Origin: Mytilus edulis
Taxonomy: Eukaryota; Mollusca; Bivalvia; Mytilida; Mytilidae
DNA: 64,000 nucleotides
Reading direction: 5' to 3'
NCBI RefSeq assembly: GCF_963676685.1
Contig: NC_092348.1
Span: 29,239,386 to 29,303,385 of the forward strand
The position numbers were made by a program, and so were the translations under genes. The notes under the pieces are model-generated. The model saw only the letters and a list, made by a program, of their open reading frames with translations. It was not told the DNA's origin and did not search any database. Each line of letters starts with the position of its first letter. Within the stretch, counting starts at the first letter, position 1. Shown piece after piece: positions 21,323 through 32,720 of this stretch.

Positions 21323-24300
21323 CTGTTGTGTATTGAAAAACAAAATTAATGTCTTAATCGAAGTACAATTATACAATTTATCGATTGTTAGTTTTTGATC
21401 ACTAGGCAGTCATCATACCAAATATGCAGCAATCAAGAAACAGTGGCGGATCCAGAACTTTTCATAAAGGGAGGGGGCGGCGTTGACTGACCTAAGGGGG
21501 GCCCCGCTCCAGTCATGGTTTAATGATTCCCTATATAATCAACCAAATTTCCCAAACGAAATAGGGGCCCGGGTTACCAGGCCCCCTCTGGATCCACCTA
21601 TGAGAAAAGAGTTCCATATGGCATTCCCACGGAATAAACTGTAATATGTTATTGTTTTCATTTAGTATGATAGGGTGCCATATTGATTTCTTATCAGCAA
21701 TGATAACTCTGGTGTTTTTTTTTTTTAGTAAACTAGTTTTGACAAGATTGATGCTTACATTGCTCATTCCTTTAACTTATAGATTATTGTCGCGGATCAA
21801 AGTTCCATACATAATTGGATATCACACTTTAAAATCTTATCAATCACATATAGTTCATGTTTACAAACTCATTCTGACTTAATCTCATATAAGGAACGGC
21901 AAATGAAAAAAATAAACAGTTGAGAACTGAAGTTCTCGTTTGAAATGTTTTACATTTGTCATTTCGGGGTTTTATAGCTGACTTAGTATGCGGTAGGGAA
22001 TTTGCCTATTGTTGTGATAGTATTGTAGTCGTTAATTTTTATGTTATTTGCCCTCTGCCTGTGGAATGACTTGTCTCATTTGCATTTATATCATATAAAA
22101 GACTAGTGAATCTTAATAGTTTATACATACATAAAACATTGGTGGAAGACCCAACTGTATATCTTGTGTTAAATCTGGATCTGATGGCTTCTCTGGCTGT
22201 ATTTCCTGCGGCGTCCTAAACACAACAAGACACACGTACTGTTAGAATCTGACAACATAACTGTATACACACAATAAAGCGGAATCGTTTTAGATAGAAT
22301 AGACTACTGACTGTTGCTGTTTTCTAGTAAAAAAAACTCTTCACTTTCGTTATTTATTTTGCCTTATAACTTTTTGATTCGATTGTCTGATTTTGTAAAC
22401 GAACCCGCGTCCGTCCGACGTACAAACATACAAGTCTGGAATCTTTGCTAAGTTGATTTTTTATTTCTAAACAGTCTTTGTTTTTAGTTTTTGTTGGGAT
22501 GGTACCTCTGACATTGATGTTTTGTTGTTTAAAATTCAGCCTTTCTACACTAAAAGCCGATCCATGCCGGTCAGGTCTAAATGTGAGATACAAGTCCAAA
22601 AAGGTACTTTATTTGTGTGTGTTAGTGTCATCAATTGTATAAAACAACACTATCGCGTGGAGAAAACTAAGTCTAAATCCGACTTAACATGAAACTTGGT
22701 ATATTACCCTAAATATTTGACAAAACCATATTATGTTCGCTATTTTATCAATGGTTTACTATATTTCGAATGGAACTGTTCCATATAAATTATTCCCCAC
22801 CCCCTCGTTATCTGATTCCATTTTCCTGAACTAGATGATATCTAAACAACTAGGAATTGTTAACCCTCAATACTCTTCAACATTGCACTTAATTTAGGAT
22901 TTAATTTTTTTTATTCAAGCGTCACTGATGAGTCTTTGTAGACGAAAAAAGCGTCTCGGGTACAACATTATAATCCTAATACCTATGATGATTTTTTTGT
23001 ACGGTAGGCTTTGCGAACACTATACATACCAAGTCTACATAATCGTTTGGTAAAGCTGATGTATAACCCCATGGATATAACCACATCTGACCGTATGAGT
23101 GGACAGTGAGGTAGGAAATAAAATCTGCATTTGAGTTGGCAAAGTAATCTTTAATAGCCTTGCTCTCTGCTTCACTGAATGCACTAACACCGGAAAAGAC
23201 ATCACTACAAGCGCTTGTGGATCCACCAATTGCTGTAAAATAAGTATGTTTTTCCTAAAATCTCGTAAGAACCCATTTTAGTTTCACAATTCTGCACTTT
23301 CGGTTACTTTTAAAATTGTAAACATACATTATGATGTTTTGAAAGTCCCTTGAAATTTTATTCATATTTTAAGAGTTTATTTGTTGGTAGAAATAACTTT
23401 TTCTTTTCAATTTTTAATAGAATCTTGAAGAAATATTGTATGGTAAGAAAGATAATATTTCCTACTCAAATTCGTTATATATCCAGCATTATATTATGGA
23501 CGTGAAGTTAAAGGATACGATCTTATTCTTTTAATTTTTGCATGGTTTGTAAAAGGTTTTTTTTTTACTAGAAAATGAAACCCTTCAAATAATATTGCTC
23601 ACAAACAGAGAATCCGTTTGGTATGAAGCCTTGCTTGTAGTTGGAACTCTTTGACAACTTGTAAAAGTATCATGAATTACGTCAACTTGAAGCAATAATT
23701 TTTAAATGGATCCTAATTATCAATACGTACTGCAATCTTTTTTTCTATATTTAATTTTCTATATCTTCTCATATACGGGACATGCTTCTCATTCGATATA
23801 TCATTTAAGCCAATAGAACATTTTTTACATCATAATATAAGGCAACCGATCAAAATCTATATTTGTTTTTGAATTATTTTAAGATGGCGGGATATCGAAT
23901 GAAACTAGTGGAACAAACTTAAATACATACCCGGATTCCACTGGTAACCGAAGTTTCTATTGAGGTCAACACCATGACATGATGTACCAGAATTTGTACG
24001 TCTGTTCTTTCTCCACAATCTGTCCTAAAACATTTGAGAGACAAGATATAAATAAGAAAAATAAAATAAGAACCATATAAGAAAAGACACAGAACAAGTA
24101 ATCTCAGATTATAACCTTGGGTCTCGAACCAGAAAAGTAAAAACCAATGATTAAATAAAAAGGACACCCAGTACAATTCCCATACATCCGCCGAATCTGA
24201 AGATGAATAACACTATTATAAGCATTGTAAAAATGGACAGCAGAGTCATTATCTTCAGTGTGAAAAAGTTAAATTACAGATAACACAGACATAAACACTG

Positions 24301-27300
24301 ATACACATAATTGTTTGAAAACTTACTAAGTATAGACCTTGACTAAGATATTAAACGCAGAACCTTTACTTGAAAAGCTTCATCGTCACCAACAATTAAA
24401 AGTACATTTTAGTCTTTTATAGGACTTACTGATGCGAATGAATAACTGTATCCATCAGGGTTAAGTACAGGTACAATATACCAGTCATATGTATCTACAA
24501 GGTCTTCTACACTCTGTAACTGATCGGGGTTATACTTCAACTGGAAAAAAACGTGCAAAGATATCATACAGTATCATTCTTAAAGTATGTTAAATGAGAT
24601 TCATTGATCGAAGATAAAAATAAAAATGTGATAGTCATATTCTGTTTTCTGTACGTTTGTTTATTCCACGTGCAGAAAACAAATCGTTCATATAATCTTT
24701 TTTTTTTTTTTTAACTTTTAGTAGTTGGTTTTCCGTAAAGATCTTCCGTTACTAGCATTTGTTTTGCCAAAATTTCATTTCACAAACGTGAATTTTCTTT
24801 TTGAGATCGTTCTGTTATCAATACACTCATCTTAGATAAGATTTACTCAAAACTTTATGCTAACATGCTAAGATACACGTTCTCTTCAATTTGTTGGATT
24901 TTGAAATCGGTTTTTTTATTTTTATTTTAGTCGTATATGTTTCCATTATGTTCAATTCAGTAATATTTGCATCTATTATATTATCAATTGCACTGTTGAA
25001 ATATGTTAACACCTTTCAATAGTTATCAAAGGTACCAGGATTATAATTTAGTACGCCAGACGCGCGTTTCGTCTACATAAGACTCATCAGTGACGCTCAT
25101 ATCAAAATATTTATAAAGCCAAACAAGTACAAAGTTGAAGAACAAGGAGGATCCAAAATTCCAAAAAGTTGTGCTAAATACGGCTAAGGTAATCTATGCC
25201 TGGGATAAGAAAATCCTTAGTGTTTCAAAATATTACAGGGACATAGCTATAGATTGCAGTTTGAGCTTAATTATTGGGATTAAAATATAGGTTTTCGTGT
25301 GTAACTATTTCAGTCATACCATGGAAGTATTATATGTCAATATAATACTTCCATGGTCATACCTATGTTCGGGGACTGTGCTTGGTACTTTTTTTACAAT
25401 TATAGGTAGTTACCTGATCTATGAGATAAAGAACAAATGCAGGTGATATCCATTCACGGGCGTGTATGCCACCATCAACAAAGATAGCCTTTTTAGCTTG
25501 GTTACTGGGTTTAGATATCTGCAAAAGTCATTTGTCATATTATCATGTTTTCTTAAAACGTCAATATTATTATAAGTTTTAATGGAAGACTTCCGTGAAA
25601 TTGCAGTTGTTGGAATGTGGAATATCATATAATTCGCGCTGCAAATTACTATTAAAGTACATTTAGTAGTTACATTGTTCTAAAGTTAAAAGCAGTAATT
25701 CCGTTTTGTTCAATTGCTAGGGTCGGTTTTTATGGGCTTCATTGTACTGTTCAAAGTTCAAAATACTATTTCTATTTAAAAAAGTGTTGATTTGGCAAAT
25801 TGCTGTTAAATGAAACTCTCGGCTGGTAGTTGAACACATTTCGTTGCCTTGAATTTGAGGTACATTATTGTGCGCCGTTGTTCGAATAAGTTGTTAATAG
25901 GATCTGGTTTTGCCTGCGTTGTCACCTACCTTTACGAGATGAATTTGTCTGTTTTCTTCAGTATAACCAATCACAGCATTACTGGAATAAATTGAGTCCC
26001 CTGATGGTCCAGTGCCTGTATCCTGGCTCAAGCTTGCTACGTATGCTTCAATCTAATAACGAAATTGGTATATGAAACATTGTCGGAATAACGAAAATAT
26101 ATTAACATTTCTTTTAAACGGTAGTATTGGAATTTTCTTGCGGTTTGTGTCGCAAATGATCGCCGAAGAGTTTTATTGGAATCATAAGTTAAACAAAAAT
26201 GCAGAAACGCAACTGTTGTAAATATAAAAATAAAATTTTATTCTCATTATTGTTTTGACTTTTGTAGTAACGCGGAAAAAAACCTTAAGAAATATTTTTT
26301 TCTTTTATTTTTCAGGTTTATCATACTTACTTGAGCGAACGAATGGTAAACTGTAAACATAAATTGCTGAGTTGCTCTCTTATTAACGTGACTTGTAATG
26401 GGAGCAAATTGTTGATCTATCAACCTTTAAAGAAATAATTTGATATTTTATAGAAATAACAAATATCAATAAAAAAGACATGCACGTAATCGTTTTTGAA
26501 AACAAGAGGCTCTCAAGAGCCTGAATCGCTCACCTTAAATGTTTTGCTTAAATCTTCCATCAATGATTATTTTGGGTTTTCAATTTATATAAATGGTTCT
26601 TCGATTCTGTCATATCTTCTTCAAAAGCAAAAACAAGAGTGGACACACTGAAATGTCTCGTTTGTCTCGTGTTCATAATATAATTCATGATGAAAGTATA
26701 AAGTATAAAAAAGCACTGTATACCCCAAGCATTACATTATTGCTGTTTACAGTTTATCTACATCTATAATAATATACAAGATAATAACCAAAAACAGCAA
26801 AATTTCCTTAAAATTACCAATTCAGGGGCGACAACCCAACAACAAGTTGTCCGATTCATCTGAAAATTTCAGGGCAGATAGATCTTGACCTGATAAACAA
26901 TTATTTTACCTCGTCAGATTTGCTCTAAATGCTTTGGTTTTTGAGTTATAAGCTAAAAACTGCATTTTACCCCTATGTTCTATTTTTAGCCATGGCGGCC
27001 ATTTTGGTTGGTAAGCCGGGTCACCAGACACAATTTTTAAACTAGATACCCTAATAATGATTTTGGCCATGTTTGGTTAAATTTGGCCCAGTAGTTTCAG
27101 AGGAGAAGATTTTTGTAAAAGATAACTAAGATTTACGGAAAATGGTTAAAAATTGACTGTAAAGGGTCATAACTCCTAAAGGGGTCAACTGACCATCTCA
27201 GTCATGTTGACTTATTTGTAAATCTTACTTTGCTGAACATTTTTGCTGTTTAAAGTTTATCTCTATTTATAATAATATTCATGATAATAACCAAAAACAG

Positions 27301-30300
27301 CAAAATTTCCTTAAAATAACCAATTCAGAGGCAGCAACCTAACAATCGGTTGTCTGATTCATCTGAAAATTTCAGGGCAGATAGATCTTGACCTGATAAA
27401 CCATTTAACCCCTGTCAGATTTGCTCTAAATGCTTTGGTTTTTGAGTTATAAGCCAAAAACTGATTTTACCCCTATGTTCTATTTTTAGCCATGGTGGCT
27501 ATCTTGGTTGGTTGGCCGGGTCACCGGACACAATTTTTAAACTAGTTACCCCAATGATGATTGTTGCCAAGTTTGGTTCAATTTGGCCCAGTAGTTTCAG
27601 AGGAGAAGATTTTTGTAAAAGATAACTAAGATTTACGGAAAATGGTTAAAAATTGACTATAAAGGGCCATAACTCCTAAAGGGGTCAACTGACCATTTCG
27701 GTCATGTTGACTTATTTGTAAATCTTACTTTGCTGAACATTGTTGCTGTTTACAGCTTATCTCTATCTATAATAATATTCATGATAATAACCAAAAACAG
27801 CAAAATTTCCTTAAAATTACCAATTCAGGGGCAGCAACCTAACAACGGGTTGTCCGATTCATCTGAAAATTTCAGGGCAGATAGAACTTGACCTGATAAA
27901 CAATTTTACCCCTGTCAGATTTGCTCTAAATGCTTTGGTTTTTGAGTTATAAGCTAAAAACTGCATTTTACCCCTATGTTTTATTTTTAGCCATGGCGGC
28001 CATGTTTTTTGATGAAATGGGAATTAAAACACAAAATTTATTCTAGATACCCTAGGAATCAATCAGATGAAGTTTGGTTTGAATTGGTTCAGCAGTTTCA
28101 GAGGAGAAGATCTTTGAAATAGTTTACGACGGACGACGACGACGGACGGACGGACGACGACGGACGGACGGACGAACGAACGACGACGGACGCCAAGTGA
28201 TGGCAAAAGCTCACATTTCCTTTTGGAAAGGTGAGCTAAAAATAGGCTTTAAAATTATAACAGTACGTCACTTGCGCTAAAATATTAAAGACGACGGATA
28301 TTTCAATCGCAGAAAGATTTGATAATGATTTCAGTGTCTACTTACTCACAGAAACAGAATCTTTAAATAGTTATAGTCACAAAGTGTGATATAAAGGGCT
28401 TAACGCGAAAATAAGTTGGTTTGCAGTAGTCTACGGTACACATAAACAATGAAAAAAAATCAATCTGAGGATATGCTGTAAGGTCTCTATTCCTGAAAAC
28501 ATAAACTTACGATTGTATATCTTTTATCCAAGTAAAAAAAGGTATACGTGTGTTGGTTAAATCTTGTTTCACTGTACTTGATATTGTTGGCCAAATTTTG
28601 ACATCCAGAGAGCTGTCGTTATGGTGGACATGCCATACATCTAACTGTCAAAATAAAACAAAGTAATTATGTTTTAAAATATGAGTTCATTAGATTATTG
28701 TATGAATGTCTTTATCTATGAGTTTTATTTATGAGGTCTATTTTATCATTTTTCATTTCAGGTCAGTTTGAAATAATCTATCTATGTAAGCATAAGATGA
28801 TAAATATTTTTAACAGTTGTCTCTTTTGAGTTGAAGCCTCATTTAAACGATTCTTTAATATATTTAATGTATAATTAAAGCATTACAAACAAGAATGTGT
28901 CCTCAGTACACGAATGCCCCACTCGCACTTTCATTTTCTATGTTCAATGGACCGTGAAATTGGGGTAAAAACTGTAATTTATCATTTAAATTTAAAAGAT
29001 CATATCATAGGGAACATGTGTACAAAGTTTGAAGTTGAAGTCCAATCGACTTCAAACTTTGTACACATGTTCCCTATGATATGATCTTTCTCAAAAACTA
29101 CCTTGACCAAAAACTTTAGCCTGAAGCGAGACAGACGGACGAACAGACGGACGGACAGACGAACGTACGAACGGACGGACGAACGAACGGACACACAGAC
29201 CAGAAAACATAATGCCCCTCTACTATCGTAGGTGGGGCATAAAAATCTAAAATTATGATGTATGCATACCCCGTATTTCTGTACCATATTGAGAACATAA
29301 CTTGCTTCATTCGTTGTTTTTGGAAAGATCTTTAATACTTCGTGACTGAAACAGAAAAGTATCGTGGCTAACTAAACCAAACAATCACTGAAATAACATT
29401 TTCAATCAAAAATAGCATTTTGTAAATACACATCCTTGTCTGGTATAAAGAACTGTATAAAAACAGTTTTGCACAAGACATTTATTTTTAAATATACATG
29501 GATTTTCCCCCGTATTTAAAATGTAACAATTTTCTAATAGCGTTCTAGCTGTTGCATGTTTTAGAATTCTCAATTATAATTTATATAGCTAGCAAATTGT
29601 ACGAATCGACAAACAGTCTAGAATTCCAGTGCTTCGATGCTGACATGAATAGATGATATAATTTTAATTGTAAATTGTTAATATATTTTTATCATTTGTC
29701 TAAATTAAGGTTGCAAACATAAGAAGGATTTAGCTCTTAAATTATGGTCTCTGGTGTACACGATGCAGATAGTTCCAGACAATCAGTATATACTACAGTA
29801 ATATCACACAAAAAAAATTTAATCAAATGCATTTATAAAACATAATAATGTAAAATATAAAAAGTAACAAGAGTGCACACGCTGAAATGTCTCACCTTCT
29901 TTACTTATCATTGATATGATGTTGATAGTTCTAAATAAAAAGCTTTACTACAACTATCACATAAACTTAACATGATCCAAGATTGATTGTTGTTTGCTTA
30001 ACGTCCAGTGGCAAATATTTCATGCAAATTCAGGACGAGAACAAGTTCACAATAAATACAATAGGTAGGTCCTGTCATAATAGAGGCCATAAGGGATGAT
30101 GGTCGGGGAAATTTGGACTGCCACTGGAAAATGAGGGTATATTGGATAGGGACAGAAATTTTGCCTTACAACAGGTCACCTACGGGCCCTCAAAGAGTTG
30201 TTGTAAGGGTTCTTAACGTGCAAAGAGCGTGGCACTCTCTTCACACGAGACATCGGATTTAACGTCCCCATTCTGACTGGACATATAGATGACCTATTGC

Positions 30301-31585
30301 TTACAGTTTCACAGACATTTACAGCTTTCAATCCTTCCAAATAAGAAATTTAGTTGACCTATAATTGCTTATAATTTAAGAAAAACAAATCAAAACACAA
30401 AATCTTAACACTAAGCAATGAACCGTGAAAATGAGGTCAATTTCAACTAAAACCTGCGCGACTGACATGTACATCATAAGATATTTCCATACACCAAATA
30501 TAGTTGACCTATTGCATATAGTATAAGAAAAAAAGACCAACACTCAAAAACTTAACTTTGACCAGTGAACCATGAAAATGAGGCTAAGATCAGATGACAC
30601 CTGCCATCATGATCTAGGCATGTAAAAACTTAGTCCTTCCATACACCAAATACAGTAGACCTAGTGCAAAAACTATAAGTAAAACAGATAAAAAAACAAA
30701 AAAAATAACTATAACCACTGAAACATAAATGTTGGTCAAGGTCAGATGACACCTGCAGTTGGACATGTACACATTACAGTCCTTCCATACACCGAATATA
30801 CTAGACCGATTGCTTATACAAATGTATTATTTGCGATATGGACTTGACCACCAAAATTTAACCTTGTTTTTCAAGGTACGCACATACCAAACATAGTATC
30901 ATAATAAGAGAGAAATTAACATTTCAAAAAATCTTTTTTCAAGTAGTCACTGAATCATGAAAATGAGGTCAAGGACAATGGACATGTGACAGACGGAAAC
31001 TTCGTAACATATGGCATCAATATACGAAGTATGAGCATCCAGGTCTTCCACCTTCTAAAATATAAAGCTTTTAAGAAGTTAGCTAACGCCGCCGCCGTCG
31101 GATCACTATCTCTATGTCGAGCTTTCTGCGACAAAAACCGATCTTGGACCATTACAGTGACCTATAGTTGTTAATTTCTATGTCAATTGATGTCTTGTGG
31201 ATCTGATTATGTTTTTTTTTTGTTTTTAACGCCACTTTTAAGCACCGCAATAAGCCTATTTCGTGGCGGTCGGTTTATTATTGGTGGAGGAAGCCCGAGT
31301 GCCCGGAGAGTTGTCTCATTTTTATATTAAATGACACAAAAAACATCCACTTTAAATATTCTTAAGATGGAAGATTTATATATTGCTCTCATTGTCGTCT
31401 GCTTATATCTAGTACTATTTCTATATAGTGCATGAAAAAGATAGTGATTTCACGTGACATCACTTTTTTTTCAATCCAAACCTTTAATGGCATTATAAAA
31501 ATATTGGTTCTTACCCGTCATATCGTGTGTTCTGTGTTGTTACTTGAGATACCAGAAGCAAAGTGGTTATACACAGGAGTTTCAT
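21129..31585 (-). CDS. M14 zinc procarboxypeptidase, carboxypeptidase B-like (complete, 11 coding exons)
   Basis: Splicing eleven exons gives a 429-residue secreted zinc metallo-exopeptidase that should remove C-terminal residues from peptides. The signal peptide is about residues 1-17, the activation propeptide about 25-110, and a tryptic-type KR at 109-110 would release a mature enzyme of about 319 residues, the usual family size. By alignment with bovine carboxypeptidase A from memory, zinc ligands are H185, E188 (IHAREW) and H314 (TVHSYG), substrate-binding residues are R243, N260 and R261, the catalytic Glu is E389 ([11 protein letters not shown]), and the mobile Tyr is Y366. A disulphide C254-C278 is expected. 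The specificity position 255 of the family is D373 in GGSDDYA; Asp there is the carboxypeptidase B state, favouring Lys or Arg. All introns are GT-AG and phases are consistent. A digestive role is likely but inferred. Confidence 0.95.
21445..21600. mobile_element. MITE family B1 in carboxypeptidase intron 10
   Basis: It starts AGTGGCGGATCCAGAAC and ends CTCTGGATCCACCTATG, with the phrase ATTCCCTATATAATCAACCA inside, matching the copies at 2.8 and 40.9 kb. Confidence 0.8.
21955..22100 (-). repeat. Repeat A fragment (minus) in intron 10
   Basis: It contains CATTTCGGGGTTTTATAGCT and ATGACTTGTCTCATTTGCA, diverged reverse-complement segments of repeat A, ending 30 bases short of exon 10. Confidence 0.55.
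22131..22215 (-). CDS. Carboxypeptidase exon 10
   Basis: It encodes residues 338-365 ([15 protein letters not shown] through TNVL) plus the first base of the Tyr366 codon, which the intron splits. Bounded by TGTTTAG and T|GTATGT. Confidence 0.93.
22855..22990. repeat. Repeat C-type fragment in intron 9
   Basis: GCGTCACTGATGAGTCTTTGTAGACGAAAAAAGCGTC is related in reverse to GACGCGCGTTTCGTCTACATAAGACTCATCAGTGACG in intron 6 (about 25058-25098). The two are inverted copies of one dispersed repeat. Confidence 0.6.
23030..23232 (-). CDS. Carboxypeptidase exon 9 (third zinc ligand)
   Basis: It encodes residues 270-337 with the paired Cys C278 in [11 protein letters not shown] and the zinc ligand H314 in [17 protein letters not shown]. 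Bounded by TTTTACAG and TTG|GTATGT. Confidence 0.96.
23931..24024 (-). CDS. Carboxypeptidase exon 8 (substrate-binding Arg and NR)
   Basis: It encodes residues 239-269 with DRLWRKNRR (R243) and [14 protein letters not shown] (N260, R261). Bounded by TTTTAG and G|GTATGT. Confidence 0.96.
24430..24540 (-). CDS. Carboxypeptidase exon 7
   Basis: It encodes residues 202-238, including the family motif [14 protein letters not shown]. Bounded by TTTCCAG and TCA|GTAAGT. Confidence 0.95.
25025..25262. repeat. Dispersed repeat copy in intron 6
   Basis: The segment from AAAGGTACCAGGATTATAAT through CGCGTTTCGTCTACATAAG to TGGGATAAGAAAATCCTTAG is a common bivalve repeat, with a partial inverted relative in intron 9. 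Confidence 0.6.
25319..25356. repeat. Perfect 17 bp hairpin in intron 6
   Basis: CCATGGAAGTATTATAT and its exact reverse complement flank a 4-base loop. The flanking GTCATACC also recurs directly beyond each arm. Confidence 0.85.
25414..25518 (-). CDS. Carboxypeptidase exon 6 (HxxE zinc site)
   Basis: It encodes residues 167-201 with [15 protein letters not shown], carrying zinc ligands H185 and E188 and the substrate-binding R187. Bounded by TTTGCAG and CAG|GTAACT. Confidence 0.96.
25930..26052 (-). CDS. Carboxypeptidase exon 5
   Basis: It encodes residues 126-166 ([15 protein letters not shown] through QIHLVK), the first part of the catalytic domain. Bounded by TTATTAG and AAG|GTAGGT. Confidence 0.92.
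26331..26424 (-). CDS. Carboxypeptidase exon 4 (propeptide end and activation site)
   Basis: It encodes residues 95-125, including the NKRATQQ activation linker and YHSFAQ, the start of the mature domain. Acceptor is TTTAAAG; donor is CAA|GTAAGT. Confidence 0.92.
26500..28242 (+). repeat. About 500 bp tandem repeat array in intron 3
   Basis: Phrases such as AAAGGGGTCAACTGACCAT (27178 and 27678), GTAGTTTCAGAGGAGAAGAT (27091 and 27591) and ATTTCAGGGCAGATAGA recur at about 500 bp spacing for roughly three units. The array opens with AACAAGAGGCTCTCAAGAGC and closes with a GACGGACGACG microsatellite and GGAAAGGTGAGCTAAAAAT. A related array lies at 46.6-47.7 kb. It is non-coding and makes intron 3 about 2.1 kb long. 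Confidence 0.88.
28511..28644 (-). CDS. Carboxypeptidase exon 3 (propeptide)
   Basis: It encodes residues 50-94 with [19 protein letters not shown], the conserved propeptide core, ending IKDIQS. Bounded by TTGACAG and TC|GTAAGT. Confidence 0.93.
28889..29241. repeat. Dispersed repeat with perfect 38 bp hairpin in intron 2
   Basis: The repeat runs from ACAAGAATGTGTCCTCAGTA, with ATGCCCCAC soon after, to a GACGGACGAACG microsatellite and GTGGGGCATAA. The start and end thus carry short inverted GCCCCAC / GTGGGGC. Positions 28998-29035 and 29049-29086 are exact reverse complements around a 13-base loop. It ends about 30 bp from exon 2. Confidence 0.85.
29270..29345 (-). CDS. Carboxypeptidase exon 2 (propeptide start)
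   Basis: It encodes residues 24-49 ([18 protein letters not shown] and onward), the first propeptide strand and helix. Bounded by TTTCAG and GGG|GTATGC. Confidence 0.92.
29868..31000. repeat. Composite repeat region in intron 1
   Basis: It opens with ACAAGAGTGCACACGCTGAA, then has a repeat D copy (TTGCTTAACGTCCAGTGGC, 29997 on). After this come several degenerate units of about 130-200 bp, marked by (A)CCATGAAAATGAGG and CCTTCCATACACCAAATA, near 30340-30970. No exon is recognisable. Confidence 0.65.
31205..31330. repeat. Partial copy of the SINE-like repeat seen at 43.9 kb, in intron 1
   Basis: AACGCCACTTTTAAGCACCG and CTATTTCGTGGCGGTCGGTTT parallel AATGCCACTTTCAAGACTA and CTATTTCGTGGTGGTTAGTTT at 43938-43985. 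Both then have a GTGCC..GAGAG-like end. Confidence 0.6.
31515..31585 (-). CDS. Carboxypeptidase coding exon 1 (signal peptide)
   Basis: It encodes [18 protein letters not shown] and a few further residues, a typical short signal peptide, ending GG|GTAAGA. A good acceptor (CTATTACAG) precedes the start codon by 7 bases, so a non-coding first exon probably lies upstream. Confidence 0.92.
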
Positions 31586-31605
31586 TTTGGTCCTGTAATA
31601 GAAAA

Positions 31606-32010
31606 TATGAGTTTTTAAGTTCATTAAGAAAGCGTCTAATATTTAAGCAACAATCATTTGCACTATCTAGTCTTGATAATACAAACATCCCACCTGTAAA
31701 AAATTTATAAAAAACCATTACGTGACAAGAATCCTTGCTAAAAGAGGCCGTCAACTGCAAAGTTTTAATAAGTCGCCAATCGCTAATATATAGATCATAT
31801 TTGCTTGAATATGAATAGAGGCGTACATGGTAATAATCGAGTTTGAAACCGAGTCTGAGAAACAAAGATTTTTTTTAACCCCTTTGGCCTTATAATATGA
31901 AAAACTGAAGGACAACATATATCCAGAGCCAAAATAGTGGAACTTAGTCTTACTAAACAATTGTTCATTAAATACTTCTAAAGAACGAATTTTAGTTTTT
32001 ACGCGTAATT

Positions 32011-32043
<33 letters not shown>

Positions 32044-32720
32044 ACCGACCATTTTTAGGGGGTCTTATTGGGGGGTTCTGATCCCGGATCCCGCTTACTG
32101 TTTTGTCAGATTCCCGTATCCCGCTGACACTATGTACGTAAGCTCGTTTTTTGGTTATTTCCCGTGTCCCGCTAGACTTTATTTCCCGTTTTCACGGTTC
32201 AATAAATTGACTTTCACGTGTCACGCTCACAAAAAAATCGGCAATCCCGCGTTACGCTTAGACTCAAATGAGACCCATTTTTTAAGTATTCAGACCATTA
32301 AAAGCACTATTTAAGGAATTCTTCCGCCATGAGAGGAAAACGCAGCATTATTCAATTCCTCAAGTGAAAAAAAATCAATGTATTAAAGTGTATCCATATA
32401 AAGTATTGTGTCAGTCAGACAAGCGAAATTAGATTGATGTGATGAATACATTTACACTATATATGCAGTAACTGGGTGGGGGACTATTTTTTAAGGACAT
32501 ACTTTTGAAGGCTATTGACGGAACCTCATACCTATCGGAAACTCCATAAGACTCCATAACAGTCGGTAACATTGGTATCACTAGTTTAGAATATGGTAAT
32601 GAGATAGACTGAATGGAGCAAAATAAAAATAAAAAAATATGACCGATGTACAAACGACACATTAAAGGTTTATTTAAAAAACCTACTGTAAGATTTAAAA
32701 AAATATAAGACGCAATCTTA
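31606..32720. other. Region upstream of the carboxypeptidase start; low-complexity and repeat sequence
   Basis: An A tract of about 32 lies at 32011-32042. From 32043 to 32320 there is a repeat with recurrent GATCCCG, TCCCGTATCCCGCTGACAC and CCCGTGTCCCGCTAGAC phrases. A strong donor-like AAAG|GTAAGA on the minus strand (exon side ending 32722) could belong to a non-coding first exon of the carboxypeptidase gene. That is a guess without transcript evidence. Confidence 0.4.

Noticed and set aside
22354-22599. 81-codon minus-strand frame in carboxypeptidase intron 9
   Set aside because: It falls between two verified exons without matching splice sites or M14 similarity.
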